From contig CAYNHQ010000005.1 in NCBI GenBank assembly GCA_964397255.1, positions 1 through 64,000 on the forward strand: a stretch of 64,000 nucleotides of DNA. Reading direction: 5' to 3'. The stretch's first letter is position 1, and every line of letters begins with the position of its first letter. The notes under the pieces are model-generated. The model saw only the letters and a program-made list of their open reading frames with translations, was not told where the DNA came from and did no database searches. The stretch is from CAYNHQ01 sp964397255 (GTDB lineage Bacteria; Bdellovibrionota_G; JALEGL01; DATDPG01). The translations under genes were made by a program, and so were the position numbers. Below are positions 35,433-43,462 of the stretch, in pieces.

Positions 35433-35534
35433 CATTGTCATCGATGCGTCGGCGATGCGAGCTATCTTTGGTTGGCCCAAGAAATGGACGCGGATTTAGT
35501 TACGCTTGATCGCGGATTGTTAAAGCTTATTTGA
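35422..35534 (+). pseudogene. PIN-domain (VapC/FitB-like) toxin remnant with large internal deletion
   Basis: Translation from ATG 35422 gives MKGDIVIDASAM, the start of a PIN domain with its first catalytic Asp. Shortly after, reading shifts frame, and the bases up to TGA at 35534 encode ASYLWLAQEMDADLVTLDRG then LLKLI, the typical PIN C-terminus with the last acidic site. About 80-90 residues between are missing. The toxin must be inactive while the antitoxin and its promoter remain intact. Confidence 0.8.
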
Positions 35535-36315
35535 TTCCGAACAATGATTTGGCGTTGATGGTGGTGGCGTGGGCGATGTCGGAGACCAAGAGGCCTTTGA
35601 GGGCGGCGATCGTTTCGGCGACGCGAACGACAAAGGCGGGTTCATTTCGTTTTCCACGGTGCGGTTCGGGAGCGAGAAAGGGCGCATCGGTTTCAATGAG
35701 CATTCTTTCCAGGGGAACCACGCGGGCGGCTTCGCGAACATTTTCGGCTTTCTTGAACGTGATGATTCCGGAAAAGGAAATGTAGGCCCCCTCGGCCAAA
35801 AATGCTTCCGCTTCTTTTGCCGTACCCGTAAAACAATGGAGAACTCCCCCCACCGTCCGGAATAGATTCCGATCCCGAACCAGGGAATAAGTGTCATCAA
35901 ATGCATCACGAGAATGAATTGACACCGGTTTTTTCATTTCCAGGGCAAGGTCGAGGAGGCATCCGAACACCTTTCGTTGTGTTTCCCGCGGCGAATGTTC
36001 GTAAAAATAATCGAGGCCGATTTCACCGATCGCAACCACTTTGGGCCGAGAAGCGATTTCACGTAAATAGTCCGGGGTCGCGTCATCCATTTTTGCCGCA
36101 TCGTGGGGATGGACACCCGCCGCCATGAACATTCCATTGGTGGCTTGAGTCAGGCGATAGGCTCGCTCGATCTTTTCTTTCTCGGGCCCCAGAGCAATAT
36201 TGACAATGGTATCTACCGAGGCCTCTCGAGCGCATGAAATCACACCGTCGCGGTCGGCATCAAAAGGCTCCATATCCACATGGGCGTGGGAGTCGGTGAA
36301 AGACAGATTAGGCAT
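35527..36315 (-). CDS. tatD: TatD family metal-dependent hydrolase
   Basis: A TIM-barrel deoxyribonuclease-like hydrolase of 262 residues. Metal ligands appear in DSHAHVD near the N-terminus, GEIGLDYF near residue 98, H-C-F-T-G, and ETDAPFLAPEPHRGKRN near the C-terminus. TatD proteins have 3'-5' exonuclease or tRNA-processing activity in various species. Last gene of a tmk-holB-tatD operon, overlapping holB by eight bases; the 3' end overlaps the PIN remnant. Confidence 0.93.
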   Translation of the reverse strand: MPNLSFTDSHAHVDMEPFDADRDGVISCAREASVDTIVNIALGPEKEKIERAYRLTQATNGMFMAAGVHPHDAAKMDDATPDYLREIASRPKVVAIGEIGLDYFYEHSPRETQRKVFGCLLDLALEMKKPVSIHSRDAFDDTYSLVRDRNLFRTVGGVLHCFTGTAKEAEAFLAEGAYISFSGIITFKKAENVREAARVVPLERMLIETDAPFLAPEPHRGKRNEPAFVVRVAETIAALKGLLVSDIAHATTINAKSLFGIK

Positions 36316-37117
36316 GTGAAGTGGATCGTAACGTGCCCAGTTCCGTCAGAAGATAGTCAAGCGAAAGGGCCACATTGGCATAACGGCGAAGAGTCTCTCG
36401 TTCCATAGCGAGAGCGAGATCGAACAAGCGATCGATTTCGACCCATTCGGAGGGAAGAGTCGCCGACTTCATTCGATCGCGAAGCCGCCGCTCGACCGTC
36501 TTAAAGAAATGGCGAAGGCCTAAAAGATCGTTTCCAATTTCGGCCGTGAGTTCAAAAACGGCCTCGGCCGAAAAGGACTCGCCTTGTAGAAGTTGTTCGA
36601 GCGAGGGGAGCCAATCGGGAGTGGCCACATCAGACGAAGCGGATTCCACTTCCGGAAAACGGATCAAACTCAGGCGCGAACGAAGAGTGGGAAGAAGACT
36701 TTCTGGAGTTCGGGCCGTCAAAACGAGTGTGGCATACGGCGGCGGTTCCTCGAGCGTCTTTAAAAGACTGTTGGAAGCAGCCGGATTGAGAAGCTCAGCC
36801 GATTCAATGTGAGCCATTTTTCTCGGCGCTTCATGAGGAGCAATAAACAGCCAGCGCTGAAGATCGCGAATGGCCTCAATTTTTATTTCCTTTCCTTCGG
36901 TTTCAATTCGTCGGAAGTCGGGATGAATGGCGGAAGAAATTTTCTTGCAGGCGAGACAAATCCCGCAGGGTTTTTTCCCTGTGGCGGAGCAGAAAAGAAG
37001 GAGGGCGATTTCTTTCACCTCTCCACGAAGGAAGAGGGGATCGGGATGCACCAGAAGTAAAGAAGGAGAAAGCCGATCTTTCCGGCAAAGTTCAGCAATC
37101 CGTTCGGACGTCGTCAT
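36308..37117 (-). CDS. holB: DNA polymerase III subunit delta'
   Basis: Clamp-loader subunit of 269 residues. The zinc module is C-G-I-C-L-A-C with an upstream Cys, and the LLKTLEEPPPYATLVL box is the conserved sensor region. A Walker A motif is absent and the usual S-R-C arginine finger reads S-R-L, as in non-hydrolysing delta' subunits. It lies between tmk and tatD with overlaps on both sides, the common bacterial arrangement. Confidence 0.88.
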   Translation of the reverse strand: MTTSERIAELCRKDRLSPSLLLVHPDPLFLRGEVKEIALLLFCSATGKKPCGICLACKKISSAIHPDFRRIETEGKEIKIEAIRDLQRWLFIAPHEAPRKMAHIESAELLNPAASNSLLKTLEEPPPYATLVLTARTPESLLPTLRSRLSLIRFPEVESASSDVATPDWLPSLEQLLQGESFSAEAVFELTAEIGNDLLGLRHFFKTVERRLRDRMKSATLPSEWVEIDRLFDLALAMERETLRRYANVALSLDYLLTELGTLRSTSHA

Positions 37118-37767
37118 GAGTTGGCCAATAAGAGGTCAATTCGGTGGACAATATCGCGCGTGATCATTTCTTCCTTCGCCGTACCATCCACCACAAAGAA
37201 ACGCTCCGGCTCTCTGCGCGCTAAATCGAGATAGGTTTCCCGCACTGCTTCATGAAAGGCCCGATCCTCACGCTCAAACCGGTCTTCCTTTTCTCCCCGA
37301 AATCGCTCCATTCGAGCCAGGGCCCGCTTCAGCGCGGCCACAACCGGCATATCGAGAAGAATCGTCAAGTGAGGAACGAGGCCTGCGGCGGCTTTTCGGT
37401 TCATCTGCTCGATCCACTCCTGATCCAATCCGCGGCCACCCCCCTGGTAAGCGATCGTTGCATCGGTAAACCGATCACAAAAAACCAAATCATTTTCGGC
37501 CAGCGCGGCGCGGAGAACATGTGACACATGCTGGGCGCGAGCCGCCTCCATCAAGAACAGTTCCGCCATCATGTCGACCGGCTCTTTTCGCGAGCGAAGA
37601 AGAAGGATACGAAGTTCATTTCCCAGCTCCGTTCCCCCCGGCTCACGTGTGGGAAAGACCTTTTTCCCTTTCAATTCGAAATGGCGGGCCACCAGTCGAA
37701 TTTGCGTCGACTTTCCAGAGCCTTCCATCCCTTCAAACGTGATGAAATGGGCACGTCCGCTCTTCAT
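37114..37767 (-). CDS. tmk: Thymidylate kinase
   Basis: Phosphorylates dTMP to dTDP. About 217 residues with the P-loop FEGMEGSGKST, the TREPGG motif, and DRFTDATIAYQGGGRG for nucleotide binding. The ATG at 37767 was chosen because the P-loop should lie ~12 residues from the start; the longer frame to 37944 runs into the divergent arsC region. It overlaps holB by four bases. Confidence 0.94.
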   Translation of the reverse strand: MKSGRAHFITFEGMEGSGKSTQIRLVARHFELKGKKVFPTREPGGTELGNELRILLLRSRKEPVDMMAELFLMEAARAQHVSHVLRAALAENDLVFCDRFTDATIAYQGGGRGLDQEWIEQMNRKAAAGLVPHLTILLDMPVVAALKRALARMERFRGEKEDRFEREDRAFHEAVRETYLDLARREPERFFVVDGTAKEEMITRDIVHRIDLLLANS

Positions 37768-37817
37768 AGAGGGTGGATCTTTACACGAATCGACTGAAAT
37801 GAGGTAATTCCTATAAG

Positions 37818-38252
37818 GTGACCACCGCGAAGAAAAAGATCCTCTTTCTTTGCACAGGAAACTCGATCCGAAGTCAGATGGCCGAGGGCTATTTTCGGCT
37901 GTTGGCGGCCGACGAGTTTGATGTGCAAAGCGCCGGGGTGTCACCTGCCGGGATTCATCCGATGACGATGGTGGTCATGCGCGAAGACGGCGTTGACATT
38001 GCGGGGCAATGGTCAAAATCGGTTCAGGAAATTGACGCGAAAGACGTGGACCATCTCGTTACACTTTGTGGCTATGCACGAGAAAGGTGCCCCGCATTTC
38101 CTGAACATGTTACGAAGGAACATTGGCCTATAGAGGATCCAATTGCCGCCGTCGGCACGCCGGAGGAGAGATTGGAAAAATTCCGAGCCACACGAAATGA
38201 ACTGCGGGACCGGGTCAGGCAGTTAATTGAGCGACTACGAAACCAGAATTAA
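37818..38252 (+). CDS. arsC: Arsenate reductase, thioredoxin-linked (LMW-PTP type)
   Basis: Low-molecular-weight phosphatase-fold protein of 144 residues. The P-loop C-T-G-N-S-I-R starts at residue 12, and a second pair, LCGYARERCPAFP, supplies the two resolving cysteines seven residues apart, as in Staphylococcus pI258 ArsC. It reduces arsenate to arsenite with thioredoxin. The start is GTG at 37818; no ars operon genes flank it. A TATAAG box directly upstream suggests a very short leader. Its stop overlaps a convergent small gene by four bases. Confidence 0.9.
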   Translation: MTTAKKKILFLCTGNSIRSQMAEGYFRLLAADEFDVQSAGVSPAGIHPMTMVVMREDGVDIAGQWSKSVQEIDAKDVDHLVTLCGYARERCPAFPEHVTKEHWPIEDPIAAVGTPEERLEKFRATRNELRDRVRQLIERLRNQN

Positions 38253-38377
38253 GATCCGAGAATCGACTTAAGCGAAGGCGTGGAACCTTTGTTTCGTAGC
38301 TTCCGCTTTCGAGAACGAGCGCTGGCGCGTCGTTTTCGCTTTCGAATCTTTTTTGTCCGACGATAAGGAGCGGCCAT
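38249..38377 (-). CDS. Highly basic 42-residue protein
   Basis: The frame encodes MAAPYRRTKKIRKRKRRASA and 22 more residues ending in STPSLKSILGS. Eighteen of 42 residues are Lys or Arg, so it probably binds RNA. The composition and size resemble small ribosomal proteins, but I cannot assign it to any known one. The ATG lies 27 bases after the rlpA stop with AAGG upstream, and the stop codon overlaps that of convergent arsC by four bases, packing that argues for a real gene. Confidence 0.6.
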   Translation of the reverse strand: MAAPYRRTKKIRKRKRRASARSRKRKLRNKGSTPSLKSILGS

Positions 38378-38404
38378 AAGGGTTGGCCTTATAAGCGGTT
38401 TTAA

Positions 38405-39022
38405 TTATCGGCGCAAGATCAAAGCAGAGTAGCCGGCGGCCCGAAGTCGGTTGACGAGCTGGGTCACCTCGTCCTCGCTGGCGACAGGTCCCAACCACAC
38501 CCGATGGAGGTTTTCCGCTTCCTCGATGCGGCAGGAAACGTTCGAGAACCGTCCACGCAAGTCCTGCCTGAGCCGGTCGGCATTCGCCGCTTCCTTAAAC
38601 GACCCCACCTGAACAAAATACGCTTCGTTGCTCGACTCTTTTCCGATGACCTCCAAGCGCACCTTTGCGGTGCCGCTTCCCAGCACGTTAATTTCACGTG
38701 CCGCCGTGAGGGAGAGATCGATAATTCTGCCTTTTACAAATGGACCCCGATCGTTCACCCGCACGGACGTCGCCTGTCCACTTGAAAGATTCGTGACTCG
38801 GAGCATTGTGCCGAAGGGAGCGCTCCGGTGCGCGGCGGTCAGGGCGTACATATTGTACGGTTCTCCCGACGCGGTTTTTTTGCCGTGGAAATCCTTCCCA
38901 TACCAGGACGCATAGCCAACCTGGGGAAACGATTCGCGCACCGACTCCACTCGAGTGCCGCAGGCAAGCATCCCGACAAGACAAAGAAGAAATGGAGCGA
39001 CTTTTGTGAACTGGTACCGAAT
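38405..39022 (-). CDS. rlpA: RlpA-like septal ring lytic transglycosylase (lipoprotein); ATT start proposed
   Basis: Double-psi beta-barrel enzyme acting on naked glycan strands at the septum. The barrel covers GYASWYGKDFHGKKTASGE to V-N-D-R-G-P-F, with the catalytic Asp of NDRGP and the H of FHG; a C-terminal SPOR domain (YFVQVGSFKEAANADRLRQDL) follows. The only in-frame ATG (38971) lies inside the lipobox M-L-A-C and would give no signal peptide. Upstream to the stop at 39028 there is no ATG, GTG or TTG, but ATT at 39022 gives a complete signal (RYQFTK, then VAPFLLCLVGMLAC). A sequencing error at this codon is the alternative. Confidence 0.82.
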   Translation of the reverse strand: MRYQFTKVAPFLLCLVGMLACGTRVESVRESFPQVGYASWYGKDFHGKKTASGEPYNMYALTAAHRSAPFGTMLRVTNLSSGQATSVRVNDRGPFVKGRIIDLSLTAAREINVLGSGTAKVRLEVIGKESSNEAYFVQVGSFKEAANADRLRQDLRGRFSNVSCRIEEAENLHRVWLGPVASEDEVTQLVNRLRAAGYSALILRR

Positions 39023-39029
39023 TTGTTAG

Positions 39030-39058
39030 AACCTACTGGCGTACCTTTTCCAGGTCAA
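39030..39058 (-). promoter_or_regulatory. Putative promoter of rlpA
   Basis: Minus-strand TTGACC (39058-39053) and TAGGTT (39035-39030), 17 bases apart. The predicted start point is about 39023, next to the proposed ATT codon at 39022, so the message would be leaderless. Confidence 0.45.
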
Positions 39059-39078
39059 ACCGGAAGGCGCAAAGAAAC

Positions 39079-39504
39079 ATGAAAAAAGCCGATAACGTTC
39101 ACCGGGCGATTGCGAAGGCGGTTGATTTCTTAATCGTGGGCATCCTTTCCACGGTTCCATCGCTGGTGGGTGTGTTGGCGGGAGCGCTTTATATTTTGAT
39201 TTCCGACGGATTTTTCGAGGGTCAAAGTGTGGGAAAAAAGCTGGTCGGCCTCCGCGTTTACACAGGCATGAAACGGGGTACTCCCACCTCCTGCACATTT
39301 CGTGAATCGATGGTTCGGAACCTTCCGTACGGTGTCGTCTTTGTCCTGGGGAGCATCCCGTTTCTGGGGTGGGTTTTATTTTTTACGGTGGGATTAGGAG
39401 TGATTGGAATGGAAGCCTACTTCGCCTATTCGGACGACCAAGGGATTCGGATGGGAGATATCTTTGCCGACACACACGTCGTTGATGCCAAAAAAAATTC
39501 GTAA
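39079..39504 (+). CDS. RDD family membrane protein
   Basis: A 141-residue protein with three hydrophobic segments and the family's Arg and Asp residues: R9 and D17 in H-R-A-I-A-K-A-V-D-F, and a D near the C-terminus (MGDIFADTHVV). Role unknown; some RDD proteins act as ion antiporters. AAAGAAA precedes the ATG. Its end overlaps the following lipoprotein gene by 20 bases. Confidence 0.82.
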   Translation: MKKADNVHRAIAKAVDFLIVGILSTVPSLVGVLAGALYILISDGFFEGQSVGKKLVGLRVYTGMKRGTPTSCTFRESMVRNLPYGVVFVLGSIPFLGWVLFFTVGLGVIGMEAYFAYSDDQGIRMGDIFADTHVVDAKKNS

Positions 39505-40261
39505 TTCTTTCCTTGTTTGGACCGTGGCAATGCTTGCCGCCTGTGGACCCAAGCGCCCACCCTCTCCCATGAAGGATGAAAAGATTTTTTCCATCTCTAC
39601 TCTCAACCTCGCTCTTTTTGATCCGGGGGTTGTCATTAATCGAAAAGGGCTTCGAGCTTGTGGGAATGAATTTCCCCACGTCAACGTACTCGAGGAAACT
39701 GAAGTCCACCGGGCCCTTCGCAATCATGGGTTTTCGCCCGAGGAACTTCTCTCGTTCGGTGACCGTTTTGATGCGTATTCGTCCTTTTCCGAATTTCATC
39801 TCCTTCTCATCCCATTTGAAAATAAGGGCCAAGCCTATCTTCGAATTGTCAATTTCTTGGGGAAATATGTCAGCACAGTGCTCCTCGACGTTCGTAATCC
39901 GAAATGCGTGGATCTCCTTCGCGCTCAGCGACTCGTGGTTGTCGACTCACAACCCCCCCTCGCCGACGTTCAGGTCGATGGAAGGGCCGTTGGCGAAGCA
40001 CCGGTGTGGATTTGGTTGAAGGATGGCACCTACGAAGTGAAATGCGCTCTACCGGGGCAAATTTTTAAACCTATTTCAGTGGTGGTGCCAAAAGATGTGA
40101 TGACCATTTGCCAACGTGAAAATACGACGAGCAAGGCAGGGCCCGGTGATTCGGACGAGAAAATGACGGCAGAAGAGGGGGCCGGATCGGTACTCGTTTA
40201 TATTGTGGGAGCGGCAGCTACCGCGGCGGCGATTATCATCCCATTACTTTTTCTTTTTTAG
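39485..40261 (+). CDS. PEGA-like lipoprotein with C-terminal membrane segment
   Basis: About 258 residues. The signal peptide ends in lipobox M-L-A-A-C. Residues ~150-200 look like a PEGA domain (VVDSQPPLADVQVDGRAVGEAPVWIWLKDGTYEVKC-type region), a surface or wall-associated beta-sandwich. A hydrophobic helix with Ala/Ile occupies the last 25 residues, unusual for a lipidated protein. ATG at 39485 overlaps the RDD gene. Function unknown. Confidence 0.72.
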   Translation: MPKKIRNSFLVWTVAMLAACGPKRPPSPMKDEKIFSISTLNLALFDPGVVINRKGLRACGNEFPHVNVLEETEVHRALRNHGFSPEELLSFGDRFDAYSSFSEFHLLLIPFENKGQAYLRIVNFLGKYVSTVLLDVRNPKCVDLLRAQRLVVVDSQPPLADVQVDGRAVGEAPVWIWLKDGTYEVKCALPGQIFKPISVVVPKDVMTICQRENTTSKAGPGDSDEKMTAEEGAGSVLVYIVGAAATAAAIIIPLLFLF

Positions 40262-40262
40262 C

Positions 40263-40490
40263 GAAAGTTCGGGTATGACCGCCACAATGGCGATGGCCGG
40301 ATATGATCCGCGAGAAGCCGTCGCATTTTGGGAACGATTTTCAAAAGCAGTGGGTGGAGCGCCCCCGGCATTTCTTTCAGACCATCCTTCTTCTTCCTCG
40401 CGAATTTCAGACCTGAAAAGTAGACTTGCGCAGGTCCTTCCGCTCTACGAACGACTCCCACAAAAATTCGGTCTGGGGGAAAAAATTTAA
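40263..40490 (+). pseudogene. C-terminal remnant of an M48 family metalloprotease
   Basis: About 75 codons encode M-A-M-A-G-Y-D-P-R-E-A-V-A-F-W-E-R-F, then PPAFLSDHPSSSSRI and LPLYE, which match the C-terminus of M48 (LoiP/BepA-like) peptidases. The HExxH active-site part and everything before it are missing, replaced by the upstream lipoprotein gene. An ATG at 40275 could start a 71-residue peptide, but it would have no catalytic function. Confidence 0.72.
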
Positions 40491-41527
40491 GATATTTTTT
40501 TGCCGATCTGGTCGATTTCTATTGCAGTTTTTTTCAGAAACGAGGCCTTTTCATCTTCGGGCAGAAAGGCTCCTCGAAAGCCATTGAGTGCGATGGTTTT
40601 GATTTGGTTCCACGTCAGATCAAAAGTTTTTGCAGCCCGGAGATATTCATCCGTCACACGAATACCGGTTAAAAGGCGATTGTCTGTATTGAGCGTGGCC
40701 TTCACACCATTTTTTAAGTAGCGGGGCAGAGGATGATCCTTCCACGAGGGAATCAGACTAATTTGAACGTTGCTTGAGGGACAGCATTCGACCGTAATCC
40801 CTTCCCTGGCGACGCGGGCCTCCAATTCGGGATCTTGATAGAGTGTTAACCCATGGCCGAGTCGTTCGGCAAAACAAAGATCTAACGCCTGTCGAATGCT
40901 TTGGGGACCATCGTCTTCTCCCGCATGCACCGTTCGATGAACTCCTCCTTTCTTCACAATTTCAAAGGCCTCGCGATGATTACCGGCCGGGTTGTTCCGT
41001 TCGGCATGAGCGAGATCAAAACCAACCACCCCTTCATTCTTAAGCGACACGGCGAGTTTCGCCATTTCAATGGATTCGGAGGGTTCAAAAATTCGAATGG
41101 CGCAGACAATCATATTGGTTCGAATCGGATATTTTTTTTCCGCACGAGCCAATCCTCTACGAATCGATCTCATCACGTCCGCGTCTGATAGGTTTCCGCT
41201 ATTCCGGTAGCCCGGGGCCATGCGAACCTCGAGGTAGCGAACATTTTCTTTCGCCGAGTCTTCCGCCAGCTCAAAAGCGATCCTTTCAATGGCATCTCCC
41301 CACTGCATTACTGCGCAGGTGATATCGAAGGCTTTAAGGAAATTTTCGAGCGAAGAAACTCGTTCACCTAAAACGAGTCGTTTTTTTAATTCGTTGAGTG
41401 AGAGCGAACCGAAATCGAGACGATGCTTCTTGGCGATGTCGAGAATGGTTTCGGGTCGAATGGCTCCATCGAGATGGCAATGGAGATCAGTCTTGGGAAG
41501 TTTCTCAATGGCTTCCGCGAGCGTCAT
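40487..41527 (-). CDS. add: Adenosine deaminase
   Basis: Zinc amidohydrolase converting adenosine to inosine, 346 residues. Metal and substrate motifs are TDLHCHLDGA near residue 14, T-V-H-A-G-E-D, L-G-H-G, and the LNTDNRL segment in place of the common S-x-D-D-P, which is frequent in bacterial adenosine deaminases. Located nine bases after mltD and probably co-transcribed with it. Confidence 0.93.
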   Translation of the reverse strand: MTLAEAIEKLPKTDLHCHLDGAIRPETILDIAKKHRLDFGSLSLNELKKRLVLGERVSSLENFLKAFDITCAVMQWGDAIERIAFELAEDSAKENVRYLEVRMAPGYRNSGNLSDADVMRSIRRGLARAEKKYPIRTNMIVCAIRIFEPSESIEMAKLAVSLKNEGVVGFDLAHAERNNPAGNHREAFEIVKKGGVHRTVHAGEDDGPQSIRQALDLCFAERLGHGLTLYQDPELEARVAREGITVECCPSSNVQISLIPSWKDHPLPRYLKNGVKATLNTDNRLLTGIRVTDEYLRAAKTFDLTWNQIKTIALNGFRGAFLPEDEKASFLKKTAIEIDQIGKKIS

Positions 41528-41536
41528 GGCTCCGAA

Positions 41537-43309
41537 TTATAACGCCCGAATTTTTAGTTCAAACCCGGGATAGAGTTTTTCATCCGGCTCAATGTTGTTC
41601 CATTGCGTTAAATCGCCAATCGATACTTTGTAGCGTTTGGCGATCGTCCAAAGCGATTCCCCGGGCTCCACTTTATGAACAGTCCAACCTCCCGCGCTTT
41701 TTGTGGTCTCCGGTTTGGGTTTGATTTTTGCCGCTTCGGGAGTTTCGTCGCCGCCGCGGTTGGCAGGTTCCAACATGGGTGGATCCGTTCGAGCTATGAG
41801 CCGCAATTTCTTTCCTGGGCGCAGGCCGGAATCACTTAAATTATTCCAGTGCCGAATTTCAGAAACGGAGACATTGAATCGGCGAGAAATGGACCAAAGC
41901 GTGTCTCCGCTTCGGACCCGGTAGGTCGAGGTCGGCTCTTCCTCGGACGCAAATTTCGAAAAGACGGGCTGTTTAGCGGCGGATTTCGTCGGCGGCCCTC
42001 CCCATATCGGAACCGCAAGTTGCATCCCGGAACGAATTCGAGGAGGAGAGGGAAGTCGGTTGAAGTCAGCCAGCGTCGCAGGATCGATGTGATAAAGCCG
42101 CGCAATGGACGCGATCGTTTCCCCTCGGCGAGCGACATGCCGACGGGCACCGTCAGCTGATTTTTTTCGAATTTCCGGATACGTCGCAAGAACCTTTGAA
42201 GCGTAGCCTTTGGGAACCTTCAACTCGTAATTCGGCATGTCGGGGGGAGTAATATCTCGGCGCAATTCAGGATTGAGTTCCAAAAGTTGATCATGTGAAA
42301 CGCTGATCGTTTCGGCGATTGCGCGGAGTTCGGTCGCTTCGGGAATCGTCACCGTCTCATATTCGAGGGGAGTCTCATACTGAATGTCCGTGAAGCCGAA
42401 GCGTTTGGGATCTTTGGCAATAATCGCCGCGGCCAGCATTTTCGGAACATAATTCTTAGTTTCCGACCGGAGATATCGATATCGCGATTTTGAAAGTTCC
42501 CAAAAATCTTCCGTACTATATTTTCGAATGGCTTTGGTGATCTTTCCTGCTCCGGCATTGTAGCCGGCCGCGGCGAGATACCAGTGGCCAAATTGATCGT
42601 AGAGATCTTTCAAATGCTGTGCCGCCGCAATGGATGATTTTTCGGGATCTCTTCGTTCGTCGATCCACCAGTTGTAACGAAGGCCGTACAGTTTTCCGGT
42701 ACCTTTCATAAACTGCCAGGGGCCGCTCGCTTTCGCGCGCGAATACGCATAAGGCTTAAATCCGCTTTCAATCATCGATAGATAAACGAGGTCCTCAGGT
42801 AGGCCGTTTTCGCGCAGTATCCGTCGCATCATCGGAACGTAACGTCCCGATCGAGCAAGATATTCGACAAATTTATCCCTTCCTCTCGTTTGAAAATAAA
42901 CGATCCACTTTTCCATCATGTCATTGATTTCAACCGGCGAGCCGAAAAGGGTTTCGTTACTTTTATTAATTTCCCGCTCCGCTTCCTGGCCGATCACTTC
43001 CTCGTTTTCCTCGGGGCGTTCCGATTCCTGAGAAATCACTTCGTCGATTTGATTGCCGGTCGGACTTTCATCTATGGCGCTGTCGCTTAAGCTCTCGTAA
43101 AAGGGACTAACTTCGTTTTCAGGTCGAACCGGAGTCATCGTTTGTTTGGGGCGGGGGCTTCGAACGGCACAGCCGCTCGAATCGCTCAAAGTGCATAGGG
43201 CGCTCTTTTTGACGACGGCCTTCGGCGGGGTTTTCTGACAACCTGTGGCAACGAGAACGAGGGCAAATACAACCCCCAACGATCTAGTGGTGAGTTTTTC
43301 CATCATCAT
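41537..43309 (-). CDS. mltD: Membrane-bound lytic murein transglycosylase D with three LysM domains
   Basis: Outer-membrane lipoprotein of 590 residues that cleaves peptidoglycan glycan strands. Signal and lipobox V-A-T-G-C come first. The SLT domain spans about residues 145-290 with the catalytic Glu in SMIESGFKP and the AAAGYNAGAGKI box. Three LysM repeats follow: RHVARRGETIASIARLY, YRVRSGDTLWSISRRF and VHKVEPGESLWTIAKRY. Long spacer sequences between them are Pro/Thr-rich. Confidence 0.95.
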   Translation of the reverse strand: MMMEKLTTRSLGVVFALVLVATGCQKTPPKAVVKKSALCTLSDSSGCAVRSPRPKQTMTPVRPENEVSPFYESLSDSAIDESPTGNQIDEVISQESERPEENEEVIGQEAEREINKSNETLFGSPVEINDMMEKWIVYFQTRGRDKFVEYLARSGRYVPMMRRILRENGLPEDLVYLSMIESGFKPYAYSRAKASGPWQFMKGTGKLYGLRYNWWIDERRDPEKSSIAAAQHLKDLYDQFGHWYLAAAGYNAGAGKITKAIRKYSTEDFWELSKSRYRYLRSETKNYVPKMLAAAIIAKDPKRFGFTDIQYETPLEYETVTIPEATELRAIAETISVSHDQLLELNPELRRDITPPDMPNYELKVPKGYASKVLATYPEIRKKSADGARRHVARRGETIASIARLYHIDPATLADFNRLPSPPRIRSGMQLAVPIWGGPPTKSAAKQPVFSKFASEEEPTSTYRVRSGDTLWSISRRFNVSVSEIRHWNNLSDSGLRPGKKLRLIARTDPPMLEPANRGGDETPEAAKIKPKPETTKSAGGWTVHKVEPGESLWTIAKRYKVSIGDLTQWNNIEPDEKLYPGFELKIRAL

Positions 43310-43462
43310 GAATTCGCGGAATTAAACCGATGCGCCAGGTCCTAAGAATAGGATTGGAAGGGAGTGAAGTCAACGTGAATTGCCCCGAAAATCCGATGAG
43401 AAACCTCTCCGAAATCGAGGGGTTATGTTATTTTTGTGGAGCGAAGCCCATTCGCTACCGCC

